Source of the DNA: Camellia lanceoleosa
Taxonomy: Eukaryota > Streptophyta > Magnoliopsida > Ericales > Theaceae
DNA: 64,000 bases
Assembly: GCA_025200525.1 (NCBI GenBank)
Contig: CM045762.1
Location: forward strand, 190,799,154-190,863,153
Direction: 5' to 3'
The notes under the pieces were generated by a model. That model searched no databases and was not told where the DNA came from. It worked only from the letters and a program-made list of their open reading frames with translations. Positions 38,777 through 49,815 of this stretch are shown here, piece after piece. The translations under genes and the position numbers were made by a program. The number at the start of each line of letters is the position of its first letter. Position 1 is the first letter of the stretch.

Positions 38777-41700
38777 CAATGGCCTCGCACCGGAGGATCC
38801 GTCCTCGCCCTCTTCCTGGGCAGAAGCACGTAAGCATCGTCGGGGGTGTCCTTTCGAGCGACCTGAGCCGCCTCGCCTCCTCCTCGAAGACTACGCCTCC
38901 GCCACACTGAATCGGTGCTCGTGAGCTGCTCCCTGCATGACCACGTCCCCCTCTGGTGCGGGGAAATATCCTGCCATCCCGAGTAGAAAGGGGAGGCCCG
39001 GCCGGAGGAGCATCACCTACTGGAGGGATCGGGAAAGGAGGCTAAAAATACAAAAGAGCAAATGTATCAGAAAGCCATGAGCACAGTGTAAAATGCAGTG
39101 TATGAGTACAGTGTATAAATGCAGAAAGCCATGTGTCAGTGAAGTGCAGTCTATGAGTGCAGGGTATGAATGCCGTGAGCAGTTTATCAGTATGAGGTGC
39201 AGTATATGAGTATAGTGTATGAATGCCGTGAGCAGTTGATCAGTACGGAGTGCAGTGTATGAGTATAGTGTGTGAGTGCCGTGAGCAGTTTATCAGATTT
39301 TGCACCGTGTATCAGAATCTGTGAAATAGTGTGCAGTTTGAGATTGCAGTCAGAAGTATATACCGGCAGGTTGTAGGCAGCCAAAGCATCGAGGGTCCGC
39401 TGCAGCATCCCCATCAAGGAGGCGCACAACTCCACCGCCTGACGAGTATACGCAGAGGAAGCCTGTAAAAGTATGAAATGCATCAGTATTCTGTGGAATA
39501 TCGAATGAACTGAAATGAAATAACAATGCAAGATGCGAAATGGACTAATACATACCGGAGGCAACTCAGGAATGCCGGCCAACTCGTGACCAGCCGGCGG
39601 AGGAGCAAAGGGGATCTGATAGGTCCCCCACTCGCCTCAGAAGTCAACACGGTGGCGGGCGAGGCCACTGTCCTCGCCCCCTCGCCTCCCCTCTGCATGA
39701 GCTCGGGCTCTCTGTGATGACCCCGCTCCTGCCTCTGCCCGAGCCGCTGGCGCCGCAGCTCTCTCTGCCTCAGCCGGGCGACCCCTACTCAGTGGCCGCA
39801 TGATAAAGGTCCGGACGTACTCCGAGTAGTCGCCCTCGCCCCTGTAGCCCTCCTCACCCCAGCCGATGGTGTAGTCCGCCATCTGCTGAAGACTGTACCC
39901 CTCGGTCTCCCTCATGCGCTCAGGAGGGAGGATCGGGACTATTTGCTCCGGCAACCCGAGGGTCTGGCGTAGAAAACGCTCCCCCAGGTACCAAGCCCGA
40001 CAGACCGGACCATCCAGAAGAATCCGGTACCGAGAGGTCTCCTCGGCGCCGGCATATCGATCCCTCGTCACCTCTGGAAGAGCAGCCCATGGCCGCCAGG
40101 TGACCTGAAATTGAAATACAGTTGGTTATCTGTTGCTATTGAAATGTGCAGTGGAAAGCGAAGCTTAAAACGAACTGTAAGTAAAATGTACCTCGGTAGG
40201 GGCTGCAGTGTCGAAGAAATGACGAAAGAAGCCATGTGTCTCACGGGGCCGCCGTGTGCACGGTCCATCATAGCGGAGGGAGAAGGGGACGACCAGAGGA
40301 GTCTCCCTCTCCGGCACCGGCTCCAACCTGGGGAAGTAGGCATACACCCACAGCTGCAAGACAGATGTCAGTATGGCCAGCAGATAAAACAGAATACAGA
40401 ATGAAGTAGAAATAACAGAGCCGTGTGTTGTGTTGTCTGTATTGTCGCGAGTGTACGATGTGAGCGTGTGCGGTCGATGTGAAATAGTATGTGTGTGCGT
40501 GTGTGCGATACAGCAAGATGAAGCAATCTACAGTACAGAGTACAGAAAATGCAGAAATGTAAAGCAGAGGAGAAGATGTACCTCCCAAGCTCGCCAGTAG
40601 CCCCCGAGCAACAGCCCACTGCGGCGGGAGACCGAGCTCATGTATCCATAGAGGGTAGCCAGCAAAGACCACCCGGTCAGCGCATAAGATCTCGACGTCC
40701 ACCGGTCTGTTGAGTAAGAGAGACCTTGTGTTCGCCCGGTCGGCGAAAATGGTGGTCCCCAGCAAAAACATCAAGAAGCCGCGTGCGTACTGCTCCACGG
40801 CCTCCTCAGTCATCGGAGCCTCCTCCCCTCCCTCCAGCGCAGGCTGCACGCGGAACTGTACCTCAAACCAGGAGTAGCGGACAAATCCTGGGCGAACGAG
40901 AGGTGGCGCCGCGCCAAGTAAGTAGACCTGAGCAGCGGTCCACTCATCCATATCAGTGTCGAAAGGGATCGGATCCCCCCCCACCCCGATGCCTGTGAGC
41001 ATCGAGAAGTCATGAGGGGTCATCGTCATGTCGCCTATCGCAGAGAAATGGAATGAATCGGTGGTGTCCCACCACCTCTCCACCAAGGCAGCCAGAAGAG
41101 GCCTGCAGGTAGTAAGCTGGGATAGCCCCCTACAGAAAGTGCCGAAGCCGGCCTGATCCACGATCTGGCGAACCGCCTCGGGAAGCACCCCGTACCAATC
41201 TCGAGCAGCAACGTTCCCATATCCGCGGACGGAATGGGAATCCCCCTGTTTTCAAGAATACAGTGGCAAAGTAATGCTAAATATGCCAGTTTTGTGGAGT
41301 ATGCACAATTGAGATGAATGTTGCATGCGTGTAAGATTTTTGAAGCCGAACAGATACCGAGTGCCGGTATGTTTCCGTGAATAACAATGTTTGATGCGTC
41401 AGCGTGTTCGAGTGTTTCAGTGCAAATCCAGCATGTATGCAGGTTTTCAGATTTAATCAGATGCCGGGTTTTAAGTAGGTGGACTACGGCCTGTGATATG
41501 TCAGTGTTCCTGTGAGGATCAGTATGGGCATGGCATGTGTGCGTGTTTTCAAATTCAAACAAGTACCGGGTCTCGGTGAGTTTGCCGTAAGATGCAATGT
41601 GTACCGTGTGTTTGGGTAACTAAGGCTAATGCAGTGTGTGTGCATGTGTGGCAGTCCTAAACGGATATCAGTTGTGAGTTTGTCTACGATCAACTACAGT

Positions 41701-42033
41701 ATACAGTGTATCGGAGTATTTGAGTTAAGGCAGTTAAGGAACAAAAGCAACTATGGCAGTTAACAGTTCTACATTGCGAAAACTAAAACAAAGCAGAAAT
41801 GTTACCTCGGCGGCAATGGCTGATAGGTGAAAGCTAGGCTCGCGAAGCAGGAGCTCCGGGTCCAAAACTCTGTCAAAGTCGCGGAAGTGGCGAAGTCCGT
41901 CGGGTGGTAGAACATGGATGGCCGGCCGGTAGGTCGCCGGGTCGAATGGGCGCTCACTCAACGGTAGGAGCTCGACCCCAGGGTCCATCTCGTGGTCCGG
42001 AGGAGTCCCGACGTGTGGAATATCATCAGCCAT
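38777..42033 (-). pseudogene. Antisense plant mobile domain (PMD) gene, multi-exon, with two lesions
   Basis: This is a spliced gene on the strand opposite to gag, encoding a PMD protein. Proposed exons on the minus strand are 42033-41806, 41245-40582, 40353-40192, 40104-39556, 39462-39364 and a less certain last exon from 39041 to a stop at 38777-38779. The five introns all have GT...AG ends, and the junctions around exons 1-5 keep frame (phase 0), allowing for the frameshift below. The start is chosen by a good context (GCCATGG). The PMD core is in exon 2: LLAALVERWWDTTDSFHF, then GDMTMTPHDFSMLTGI, then GFLMFLLGTTIFADRANT. It continues as LLATLYGYMSS and GGYWRAWE, joined to exon 3 LWVYAYFPRLEP. 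Lesions: the frame shifts by one base at the C run 40672-40674, and an in-frame TGA is at 39637-39639 in exon 4. The final exon has several open frames, one ending with a basic PRKRAR run. PMD proteins include Arabidopsis MAIN and MAIL1, linked to transposon silencing, and occur in transposons. No function can be claimed here. Confidence 0.82.
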
Positions 42034-42365
42034 GGCAATGGTGGTGAGAAAATAGCCGGGAAGAGAAACCGAGCCGGAATGCGAAAAGTCAACTGAAGAG
42101 TCAACCCCGAGAGGGTCAGAAAATGGCCGGGAAGGCCGGAAGAGGAAAATACACGGAAGTGTAGAGAAAATCAAGGGGAACAAGTCCCGAAAAAGCAAGA
42201 ATAGCAAAAAGTACACCGAAACAAAGATTTGTTCGGTTGAAAGTGTCCGAAACGCGAAGAATATCGCGAATCCGACGAGAAAACGGGCGTGAAACGCAAA
42301 GAATCGGCGAAAAAAGTGAGAGAGAAAAGCTCTAGAGAGAGAGAGCAAGGATTTTCGGCGGTATG

Positions 42366-42530
42366 AGAATGAACAAAATAGGGTTTGGAACCCTATTTTA
42401 TAAAGCCCGGAGCAAATTGTCGAATCTGCCCCCGATCTGGCATTTTCTGCCGGTCGGCACCATTTTGTGCCGGTCGGCACTATTTTGTGCCGATGGAAGA
42501 GTTGTGATGAGTTCAGACAGCCGGCGGCAG
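42366..42530 (-). promoter_or_regulatory. Promoter of the antisense PMD gene
   Basis: On the minus strand a TATAAAA box lies at 42402-42396, about 365 bases upstream of the proposed ATG. It is followed by AGGGTTCCAAACCCTA, which includes a telo-box-like AAACCCTA, and by a CT-rich leader (CTCTCTCTCTCTAGAG near 42335-42350) typical of plant 5' untranslated regions. Immediately upstream, at about 42449-42490, two GCCGGTCGGCAC palindromes and a half-unit occur at exact 20 bp spacing, the same array as in the LTR U3. Transcription start would be near 42365 if the box is used. Confidence 0.7.
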
Positions 42531-43025
42531 CCGATGACCACCCCACCCAGCCGGTGGTGTTCCTAAGAGTTTTTTAGGCCGAGTAAGGGGTTTTGGGTCT
42601 TCATAGATCAATAAAATGCAAGAAAGTGCATTCCCGATGCTCAACCAGCCTCCGTTTCGACCTCGGGCAGTGTCCCCTGTGTGTGGCACTCAAATTCAAG
42701 CGAGGATTGTATCCCTTTGTATCCTTTTATCTTTCATAAGATTTAAAAGTTGCCCCATGTGTATTGCATGCGTGCGTCATATCATTCGGTGCGTCGCATC
42801 ACACCGTCACGCACATCACCTGCATTGTCATGCATCTTATTTCGAACGTTGTCATGCATTGTTTTGCATTTCATTATATGTTGCCTCGTGCATTTTCCGC
42901 ATTGTCATACGTCTCTCTTATACATCGCATTTGCATTCATTGTAGATGTTGTGAGGTGTACCACCTCATGGCATTGTATTTCAAATCTTATGAGGAGTGT
43001 TACGTCATTTGCATCATTTCGATTC

Positions 43026-43620
43026 GCGTGAAGTAGAGCGTGAGGTGTGCCGCCTCACGTGCTTCATTGCATGTCTTTGCATTTGTATTTCATTTCAATT
43101 CGCGTGAAGTAGAGCGTGAGGTATGTCGCCTCACGCGCTTCATTGCATTTGCATTTCATTTCAATTCGCGTGAAGTAGAGCGTAAGGTATGTCGCCTCAC
43201 GCGCTTCATTGCATGCATTTGTATTTCATTTCAATTCGCGTGAAGTAGAGCGTGAGGTATGTCGCCTCACGCGCTTCATTGCATTTGTATTTCATTTCAA
43301 TTCGCGTGAAGTAGAGCGTGAGGTATGTCGCCTCACGCGCTTCATTGCATTTGCATTTCATTTCGATTCGCGTGAAGTAGAGCGTGAGGTATGTCGCCTC
43401 ACGCGCTTCATTGCATGCATTTGTATTTCATTTCAATTCGCGTGAAGTAGAGCGTGAGGTATGTCGCCTCACGCGCTTCATTGCATTTGCATCATTTCGA
43501 TTCGCGTGAAGTAGAGCGTGAGGTATGTCGCCTCACGCGCTTCATTGCATTTGCATCATTTCGATTCGCGTGAAGTAGAACGTGAGGTATGTCGCCTCAC
43601 GTGCTTCATTGCATGTCATT
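43026..43620. repeat. Nine-copy tandem repeat, each unit carrying a perfect hairpin
   Basis: Units begin with GCGTGAAGTAGAG at 43026, 43102, 43168, 43238, 43304, 43370, 43440, 43504 and 43568, giving periods of 76, 66, 70, 66, 66, 70, 64 and 64 bp. Most units contain GCGTGAGG-TATGTCG-CCTCACGC, an 8 bp perfect stem with a 7-base loop, then CTTCATTGCAT and a variable CATTTCATTTC spacer. Units of 66 bp keep a reading frame, so an open frame with a 22-residue repeat appears; I do not regard it as a gene because other units break the frame. Confidence 0.93.
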
Positions 43621-43639
43621 GCATCTCCATTTTGCATTC

Positions 43640-44400
43640 ATTTGCGTCGCCCCGACGCGGGTCCGGCGGGACCTTAAACACGCCTGGTCTAGGAGACCTT
43701 AAATCCTCGGAGGGTGCAAAACCTTCAATCAAGTGAGGTACGTGTGCCTCGTTTCGCATTCCATTGCATCTCCAGGCATGTATGCCTCGTTTTGCGCAAA
43801 ACCTTCAATCAGGTGAGGTACGTGTGCCTCATTTCGCATTTCATTGCATTTCGAGGCACGTACGCCTCGTTTTGCACTCCATTTTCCATCAATAAGGTAT
43901 GTGTGCCTTATTTGCATTTGCATAGTTGCCCCACACGGTCCGGCGGGACCAAAAACACGCGCCGCCTCGCACGTCCCTCGTGACTTGCGTGGTTTTGCTT
44001 TTTTTTCTCGAGGCACGTGTGCCTCATTTTGCATTTCATTTGCATTTCACACTTGCCCCACAGACGGTCCGGCGAGACCTTAAACACGCGCTGGTCTAGG
44101 AGACCTTAAATCCTCGAAGGGTGCAAGACCCTCGGTGCATTAGAGTGCCCCTCATTGCATTTGGCATGCATTTTCATCATTTTCATGCATCATTTGCATT
44201 TCAAAAAAAAAACAATACAAAAAAAATCATTTGCATTTCAAAAAAAAAAACAAATATACATGCATTGTCTTGCATTTTCCATTTTCATGCATCATTTGCA
44301 TTTCAAAAAACAACAAAAACAACATGCATTGTCATGCATACATTTTACATTCCGGTCTAGGAGACCTTAAATCCTCTGGAGGTGTAATTCCTTCGGTGTT
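43640..44400. repeat. Dispersed hairpin modules (GAGGCACGTGTGCCTC and GGTCTAGGAGACC types)
   Basis: Two module families alternate here. One is a near-palindrome of type GAGGY...GCCTC (for example AGGCATGTATGCCT at about 43772, AGGCACGTACGCCT at 43853 and AGGCACGTGTGCCT at 44010). The other is GGTCCGGCGGGACC followed by GGTCTAGGAGACC and TTAAATCCTC, seen at about 43660-43715, partly at 43938, and again at about 44065-44120 and 44353-44380. No gene is visible. Short open frames follow the repeats. Confidence 0.8.
44170..44345. repeat. Simple A-rich repeat with CATTTGCATTTC units
   Basis: Three copies of a CATTTGCATTTCAAAAAA-type unit, with A runs of 6-10, alternate with TGCATTGTC(A/T)TGCAT stretches. 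This is low-complexity sequence without coding potential. Confidence 0.8.
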
Positions 44401-44927
44401 TGTCGTGCCCGAACGACTTCCGTGCTTGCGGTGAGTTCCTAGGAGACCAACGGGGACGGTTGAAACTAGAGTTTGAATGGCTTATGCCTAGAACACAAAG
44501 GTTCGGGATTTCCGAGTCTAAAGTCTGGTTTAAATACCCAGGGGGTGTACCCTCGGCTTGAAACCTGTATGGAAGCCCCATAGGTTGAGGCGGCGTGTTT
44601 TACGCCTCAATTCTGGATACTGAACCAACCTAGTATACCATCCCGTTGGAAGAATAGGGAAAACTGCAATCATGGTCATTGCATCATCTGCATTGTCATG
44701 CATTTCATCCATTACATTGTAGGTTGCATGCATTTCATTGCATCTCCTTCCATCTATGGCTTGCGCCTTTCCTTGTCGAGCTTGGTCTGGTATGTGCCTA
44801 TACTTTTCACGTCAAAGTACAAGTTCTGTATGCGTGCAGTTTTGTGTTAGACATGGCTTGTATGCGTGCATGCCTTTCTTAGGCGAGATACGGATTGGCC
44901 CGCGTGCCATATCCATTGTATACATTG
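44401..44927. other. Internal non-coding region of the element
   Basis: I see no gene, hairpin array or tandem repeat in this stretch beyond scattered TGCAT motifs. It belongs to the 3' untranslated part of the retrotransposon. Confidence 0.5.
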
Positions 44928-45476
44928 CATTGTAGTGTAATTTTTGCATCCTGCACTAGGATCATTCTTCTTTCATCAGCGGGTCGATTCCCCACTTATG
45001 TCATTCCACTCAATTTCTTGCGTCCGTGCGTAGTACTCATAGATCAGACATCGTTCTATGGGAGACGGGCTTGTTACTTCCATCAATCTATTTGACATAT
45101 GTGTGGTTCTGAACCGCTCATGAGTGAATCATGATTCGATTGCATTGTCTGTTATTTGCATTGTTTATATTTGTTTGTTTTTTTTTAGCTTTTGTTCATA
45201 TTACATTGTAGTGTAATTGTTGCATCCAGCATTAGGATCATTGTCCAATCCCCAGCGGATCGTTTCCCCACTTATGTCAATCCATTCAATATTTGTTCTT
45301 ATATCCGTGCGTATTCCTCATAGATCGGACATCGGTCTATGGGACACGGGTGTTCGTGCGTATTCCTCATAGATCAGACATCGTTCTATGGGACACGAAC
45401 TTGTTACTTCCATCAATCTACCTGACATTTGTGTGGTTTCGAACCGCTCAAGATTGGATCTTGATTCAATTGCTTT
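44928..45476. repeat. Imperfect tandem duplication (about 276 bp) with a nested 49 bp repeat
   Basis: CATTGTAGTGTAAT starts a unit at about 44928 that recurs at about 45204. Both continue with TTGCATCC, AGGATCATT, CCCCACTTATGTCA, CATAGATC(A/G)GACATCG, TGTTACTTCCATCAATCTA and GAACCGCTCA in the same order. In the second unit the stretch CGTGCGTATTCCTCATAGATC...GGGACACG is itself duplicated (45306 and 45355, 49 bp apart). The left half of each unit diverges more than the right half. Confidence 0.85.
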
Positions 45477-46100
45477 GCATATTACATTGCATACTATCTG
45501 CATTGTATATATTTGTTTTGTAGTTTTGCATATCATTTGCATTACATTTTCAATTGCATATCATAGCACTGTTTTGTGCACTTCATTGCATTGTCATGCA
45601 TGTTGCTAACAATATCCTACCTGTTAAAGTTGTTTTCTTTTCAGGCACGATATTGTATGTATGGTTCATTTAGAGCTGGCGCGACCGGACGAACCACGCA
45701 GGTATTGCATCCTCCGTGTGAGACGTTTCGAGAATTGCATAATTCTCTTACATCCTTTTCTACATTGTAATGTAGTTTAGCGCTTTCTAGCTTAAAACTG
45801 TTGTATGCGTGCTCTGTTACAGCTTTTCTCTGCATGATCATAAGTTATGCTTGGCTTCCTGCATTGTTTTGCATTTTGCCCCTGCCTCCGGGCGCATATC
45901 TTATCTGTGGCACGCGTGCCTGTATCTGAACTACGCTGGTTTTATTCCTAAAGGGATACGTAGGCAGCCTGCGGGTTCAACCACTTGCGCTTTGTATGCT
46001 TGTCTAAGTCTTCGGCCTTGTCAAAAATGGGTCGTCTCGGGGCTTTGACATTCACTCCCGTCATTCATATGACTTTCGAGTTACATCAAGAGGCAATCAG
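45477..46100. other. 3' end of the internal region, before the second LTR
   Basis: No gene is seen here. GGGATACGTAGGCAG occurs at about 45952, matching 37032. The bases directly before the second LTR (AAGAGGCAATCAGAG) are only partly purine, so a convincing polypurine tract is lacking. The first three LTR bases (TGT) are also not present at this junction, where CAGAGAC stands in place of TGTAGAC. Confidence 0.55.
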
Positions 46101-49100
46101 AGACACCCCATTTTTGACCGTCCTCAAGACTTGGACGTCACCGTAGGAACACTCGGTGATTATCCATGTTTGTGTTCGTTCGGAGTTCCCGGAGTTCTCG
46201 GCTGTGCGCGCCGTGCCTCAGGACCTCCGAACTCGATTGTTTGTGTTTGGTTTTGCACCAAACAGTTGTGTTTCGCCTTGAAAAGGCTGGGAATGCTTTG
46301 TAAGGCCTCCCTTAGCACCACCGGCTGGCTAGAGTGTTCATCGGCACTTTATTGTGCCGGTCGGCACTCTTTTGTGCCGGTCGGCACTAAATTTTGTCAA
46401 ATGACATTTTCTGCCGGCCGAGCACTATACAGCTGCTTTATGAGATATTTTTAGCCAGCTGTATGCCTTTTGCCTCCCCTCCATACACGTGTATGGAGGG
46501 GATGAGTCTTGTTTGCTTAGCTTGTAAGTCATTACAAGTTCTATAAGTGCAAGGCTCTCCCTCTTGTCTTAGGGTTGCAAAAAGTGAGCCTTCCTCAGAG
46601 CTTTAGCCATTGTTAGAAAGCTTAAGCTCTGGTTTTTAGGTTAAGTTAGATATACACTTCTATATCTCTCTCTTTCTCTTCATAAACTAGGTGTTTAGTT
46701 CATACTATTGCACTAAAACACCTAGTGTTTCACCATTCTTCTTGGAACTGAGACTCCAGCAGCTGGTTGGTGAGGTTTTTGGCTGGTTTTGAGTCCAAAG
46801 AAGCATCAACTTCAAGCCTTGTGAAGAGGTCTACAAGGGTAAGCAAAACTACCCTTTATTCCCCATTTTTGCACCTCTTCTTTACCTAGTTTTAAAATAG
46901 TTTTTGGCTTAGTGTTTGGCATACTAAAGTTCTGTTTATTAAGCATCTTTGTTATATATTTAGAGTGTTTTGGGGTTTGAGCAAGTTGGACCCCCTTTAA
47001 GCCTTGAAAAGGCTTCATTTTTGGCCTATTTTGAAGAGATCCGAGATTTTGGTTAAAGGATCTCTTCACCACTGAAATCTTGAGGGATTTCAGTGGTGAA
47101 GAGCATGCCTTGAAGCCTCAAGAAGGAGGGGGTCACCCCCTCTCCTTGTTGTCCTTGAAAAGGGCATATTTTGCTTCCTTAAAGAGCACCATGTTTGGTT
47201 GTTTGTTGAGCATGTCTTAGATGCATTTTGTGTTTATTATGCCCTAATATGACATGTTTGTAAGTTGGTTTAGGCCTCCTACACTTGCTTAGTATGGTTG
47301 CCTTATGATGCTCTTGTATGCCTTAACATGTGCTAGGTGGTATGCCTTAGTTTCTATCATGTTCTAGGCCTTTATCCATGAAGGTTTCATGCTTATCTTG
47401 TCTTGTTTGAGGTCTGTCCCTAAGTGTTTAGGTGGCCCCTTGCATGCTTAGCATAGCCTCTTTGCATTTGGGTTTGTGAGCCTCAAGAGCATGAACATGT
47501 AGTATGCTTTACTTGCATGGTTTTCGATGGTTTGAGACTGTTTTGCTTGCTATTTCAGTCCCTCATGTATGCTTATATGTTTGCTTAGCATGCTTCTTTA
47601 AAGCTTTAAAAGCTTAGGTTAAATGCTCCATGTTTAGGCCTCATTGCATGCCTTCATGTTTATGTCTCTTAGATGCCATCTAAGGAGCCATTTGGCTTTG
47701 TTTCGACATGCTCTAAATCTGTTTTGAGTTATTAAGTGCATGCCATGATTGCCTTGTTTAGGTATGGTTCAATGCATCTCATGACTATCTTAGGACTTAG
47801 ACTATTTGCATGCTTAGTTGTTGCCTTGTTTGGCTTGTTGTATTGCATGATTTGGCATCATGTTTAACATGAATTTCAGAGCCTTAGTTGTATGCTAATG
47901 GTCCATGTTTAGCCTCCATGTTTAGGCACTTTGGCCACTGTTTTGGGCCTCTTAGAGCTGCCATGATTCATGCTTAAGTTCACCATTCTATTGGTTTGCA
48001 TGCTTGCTTCATATGCCTACTTGTATGCTTGCATAAATGCATGCCATTGTCCATGTTTGCATTCCTAGATCACCATGCTTAAGGTGCATCACATTGTGCA
48101 TGCTAGGCCTCTTGAATTGAGTTTGATAGAGGTTTGGCACCTTTGTTTGCATTGCATGCATTTGAAATTGAAGTTGCCCTCTTGGTTCTTAGGGCCATCA
48201 CGCATGGAAATGCGCGATTGGTGGCCCGAGAACCGAGGCACATGCCCCCTTTAGTCCATAGCATGATGAGGGATGTGTTTGGGGCACAAATAGCTTGAAT
48301 TGCATTGCCTTGCCTTTGGTTTCCTCTGCTGCTGTCAATTGCAGGTTTTGCAGAACATTTTGTGCCGACCGGCACAATTTATTGCCGACCGGCTGCCCCT
48401 TGGCAGCCGATGATGTAATTCAATGCCGATGGCCATCTGCCTCAGCCGGTGGCCCTCTGTCTCAGCCGATGATGCTCCTCAGTTCTCTGGGAGGCACTTC
48501 TGCAGTTTTGGGAATTTTCAGAGAAGGAGAGCAGAGGAAACAGAGGCTCACTTGCACGGCAGTGTGGTTCCGAGCGAGTCCCGGGCGCGCGCAGCAGTCA
48601 GCCCTCCTTCCGAGGCCCTTTTTATTGCTTAATTTAATTAATTTAGTTTAATTAATTTATTCAATTTGTAATATTTAATTAGCTAGAGTTAGTTAATTAT
48701 TTATTTGGTTTTGTATATTATTTTGGTCCCTCCGAGTGAGGGCGAAATGTAATAAGTGTGTGTGAGTGGGCATGTATGTCTTCCAACCCCCACTTCTTTC
48801 TAACCCTTTTATTTACCCGCTTTCGGTGGTAGATTAGGGCATTTCAAATTAGCATACCTTATGCAATGCATGCGTGCATCCATGCATTTGTTTACATGCA
48901 TTAGGCTCGGCACATCATGCAAACCGCATCGTACTTTCAATTCCAAATTGAATATGTGGTAGTTGTAGCATTCCATGGGCCATGCTTAGGATAGCCGAGC
49001 CTAGATAGATTACATCTCTGTATGCGATGCATTAGTCATTTAACATGAAACTAGGTCATGCATGTTTGCTAACCGGTTTCTTGTTTTGGCACGGAGTACG

Positions 49101-49815
49101 ATGTAAGTGTTTATTTGCTTTAGCATATCACATGCGTGTGTATGATAACATGACAATAGGATTGCCATGCGGCTAAGTGCTTACATGATAAATTGTTTGA
49201 ATGCCTGTGGGTGGAGGTTAGATTACCTGGGTTGGGATTATTCATTGTAATCCGAATTTTAGCCTACTTGCGAGTAGCAAAAACCAACACGTTTTTCGAG
49301 GCAAAACGGATATGCAATGCTTATTTCCAATTCAGGCGATCTAGTCTATACTTGTTTGCTGTGCGCATAACATAGTAATTCTAGGCTAATAATTGGTTTA
49401 AGAACTCATAAACGTTTTCAAAATTGGATATCACGGTTAGTAGAGGCCGGTCTTCGGACCGGGCGAAAGGGGGTGCTCATAGCTGACCTTCCCCGATCGT
49501 ACCCAAGCTCCCGAGCCAAGTCACTTTGGTGATGACGGACATGTGGCCTTCGGCACTGAGTTAGGGTTTCCTAAATTCCCCGTTTTAAAATATTTAGGTG
49601 GCGACTCTGTAATCTGGCAAAGCAGTCCATGTTTGGCACTACTTTTTAAAAAATCAGTTTTTCTTCAAAACGATTTGCCAGAGGCGGACTCTTTGGTTCG
49701 AGATTCAGAACCGCGACATTTGAGTCCTTCAACTGTAGTGACCCGATATCGAACCGGAACCGGGGAGGGGACTCGCACTCCCTCGCCCCCGGGGCCGCGT
49801 TCGGGGACGTCTACA
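46101..49815 (+). repeat. Right LTR, about 3.7 kb
   Basis: It matches the left LTR from AGACACCCCATTTTTGACC to the terminus GGGGACGTCTACA. It contains the 20 bp-spaced palindromes, the 28 bp palindrome (46475-46502) and the 18 bp-arm hairpin (47062-47103). Where the two LTRs disagree in clusters, this copy keeps coherent motifs: for example GCCGACCGGC repeated at 20 bp at 48364 and 48384, and GCAGCCGATG, where the left copy has lost bases. It therefore looks like the better sequence. Confidence 0.92.

Noticed and set aside
43040..43445. Open frames with a 22-residue repeat (NSREVEREVCRLTRF)
   Set aside because: They arise from 66 bp tandem units that happen to be a multiple of three; units of 64, 70 and 76 bp break the frame, and the conserved feature is the DNA hairpin.
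35640..46100. Reverse transcriptase, integrase, RNase H or protease frames
   Set aside because: I looked in all listed frames for the YxDD, DD-E and DTGA-type motifs with family context and found none.
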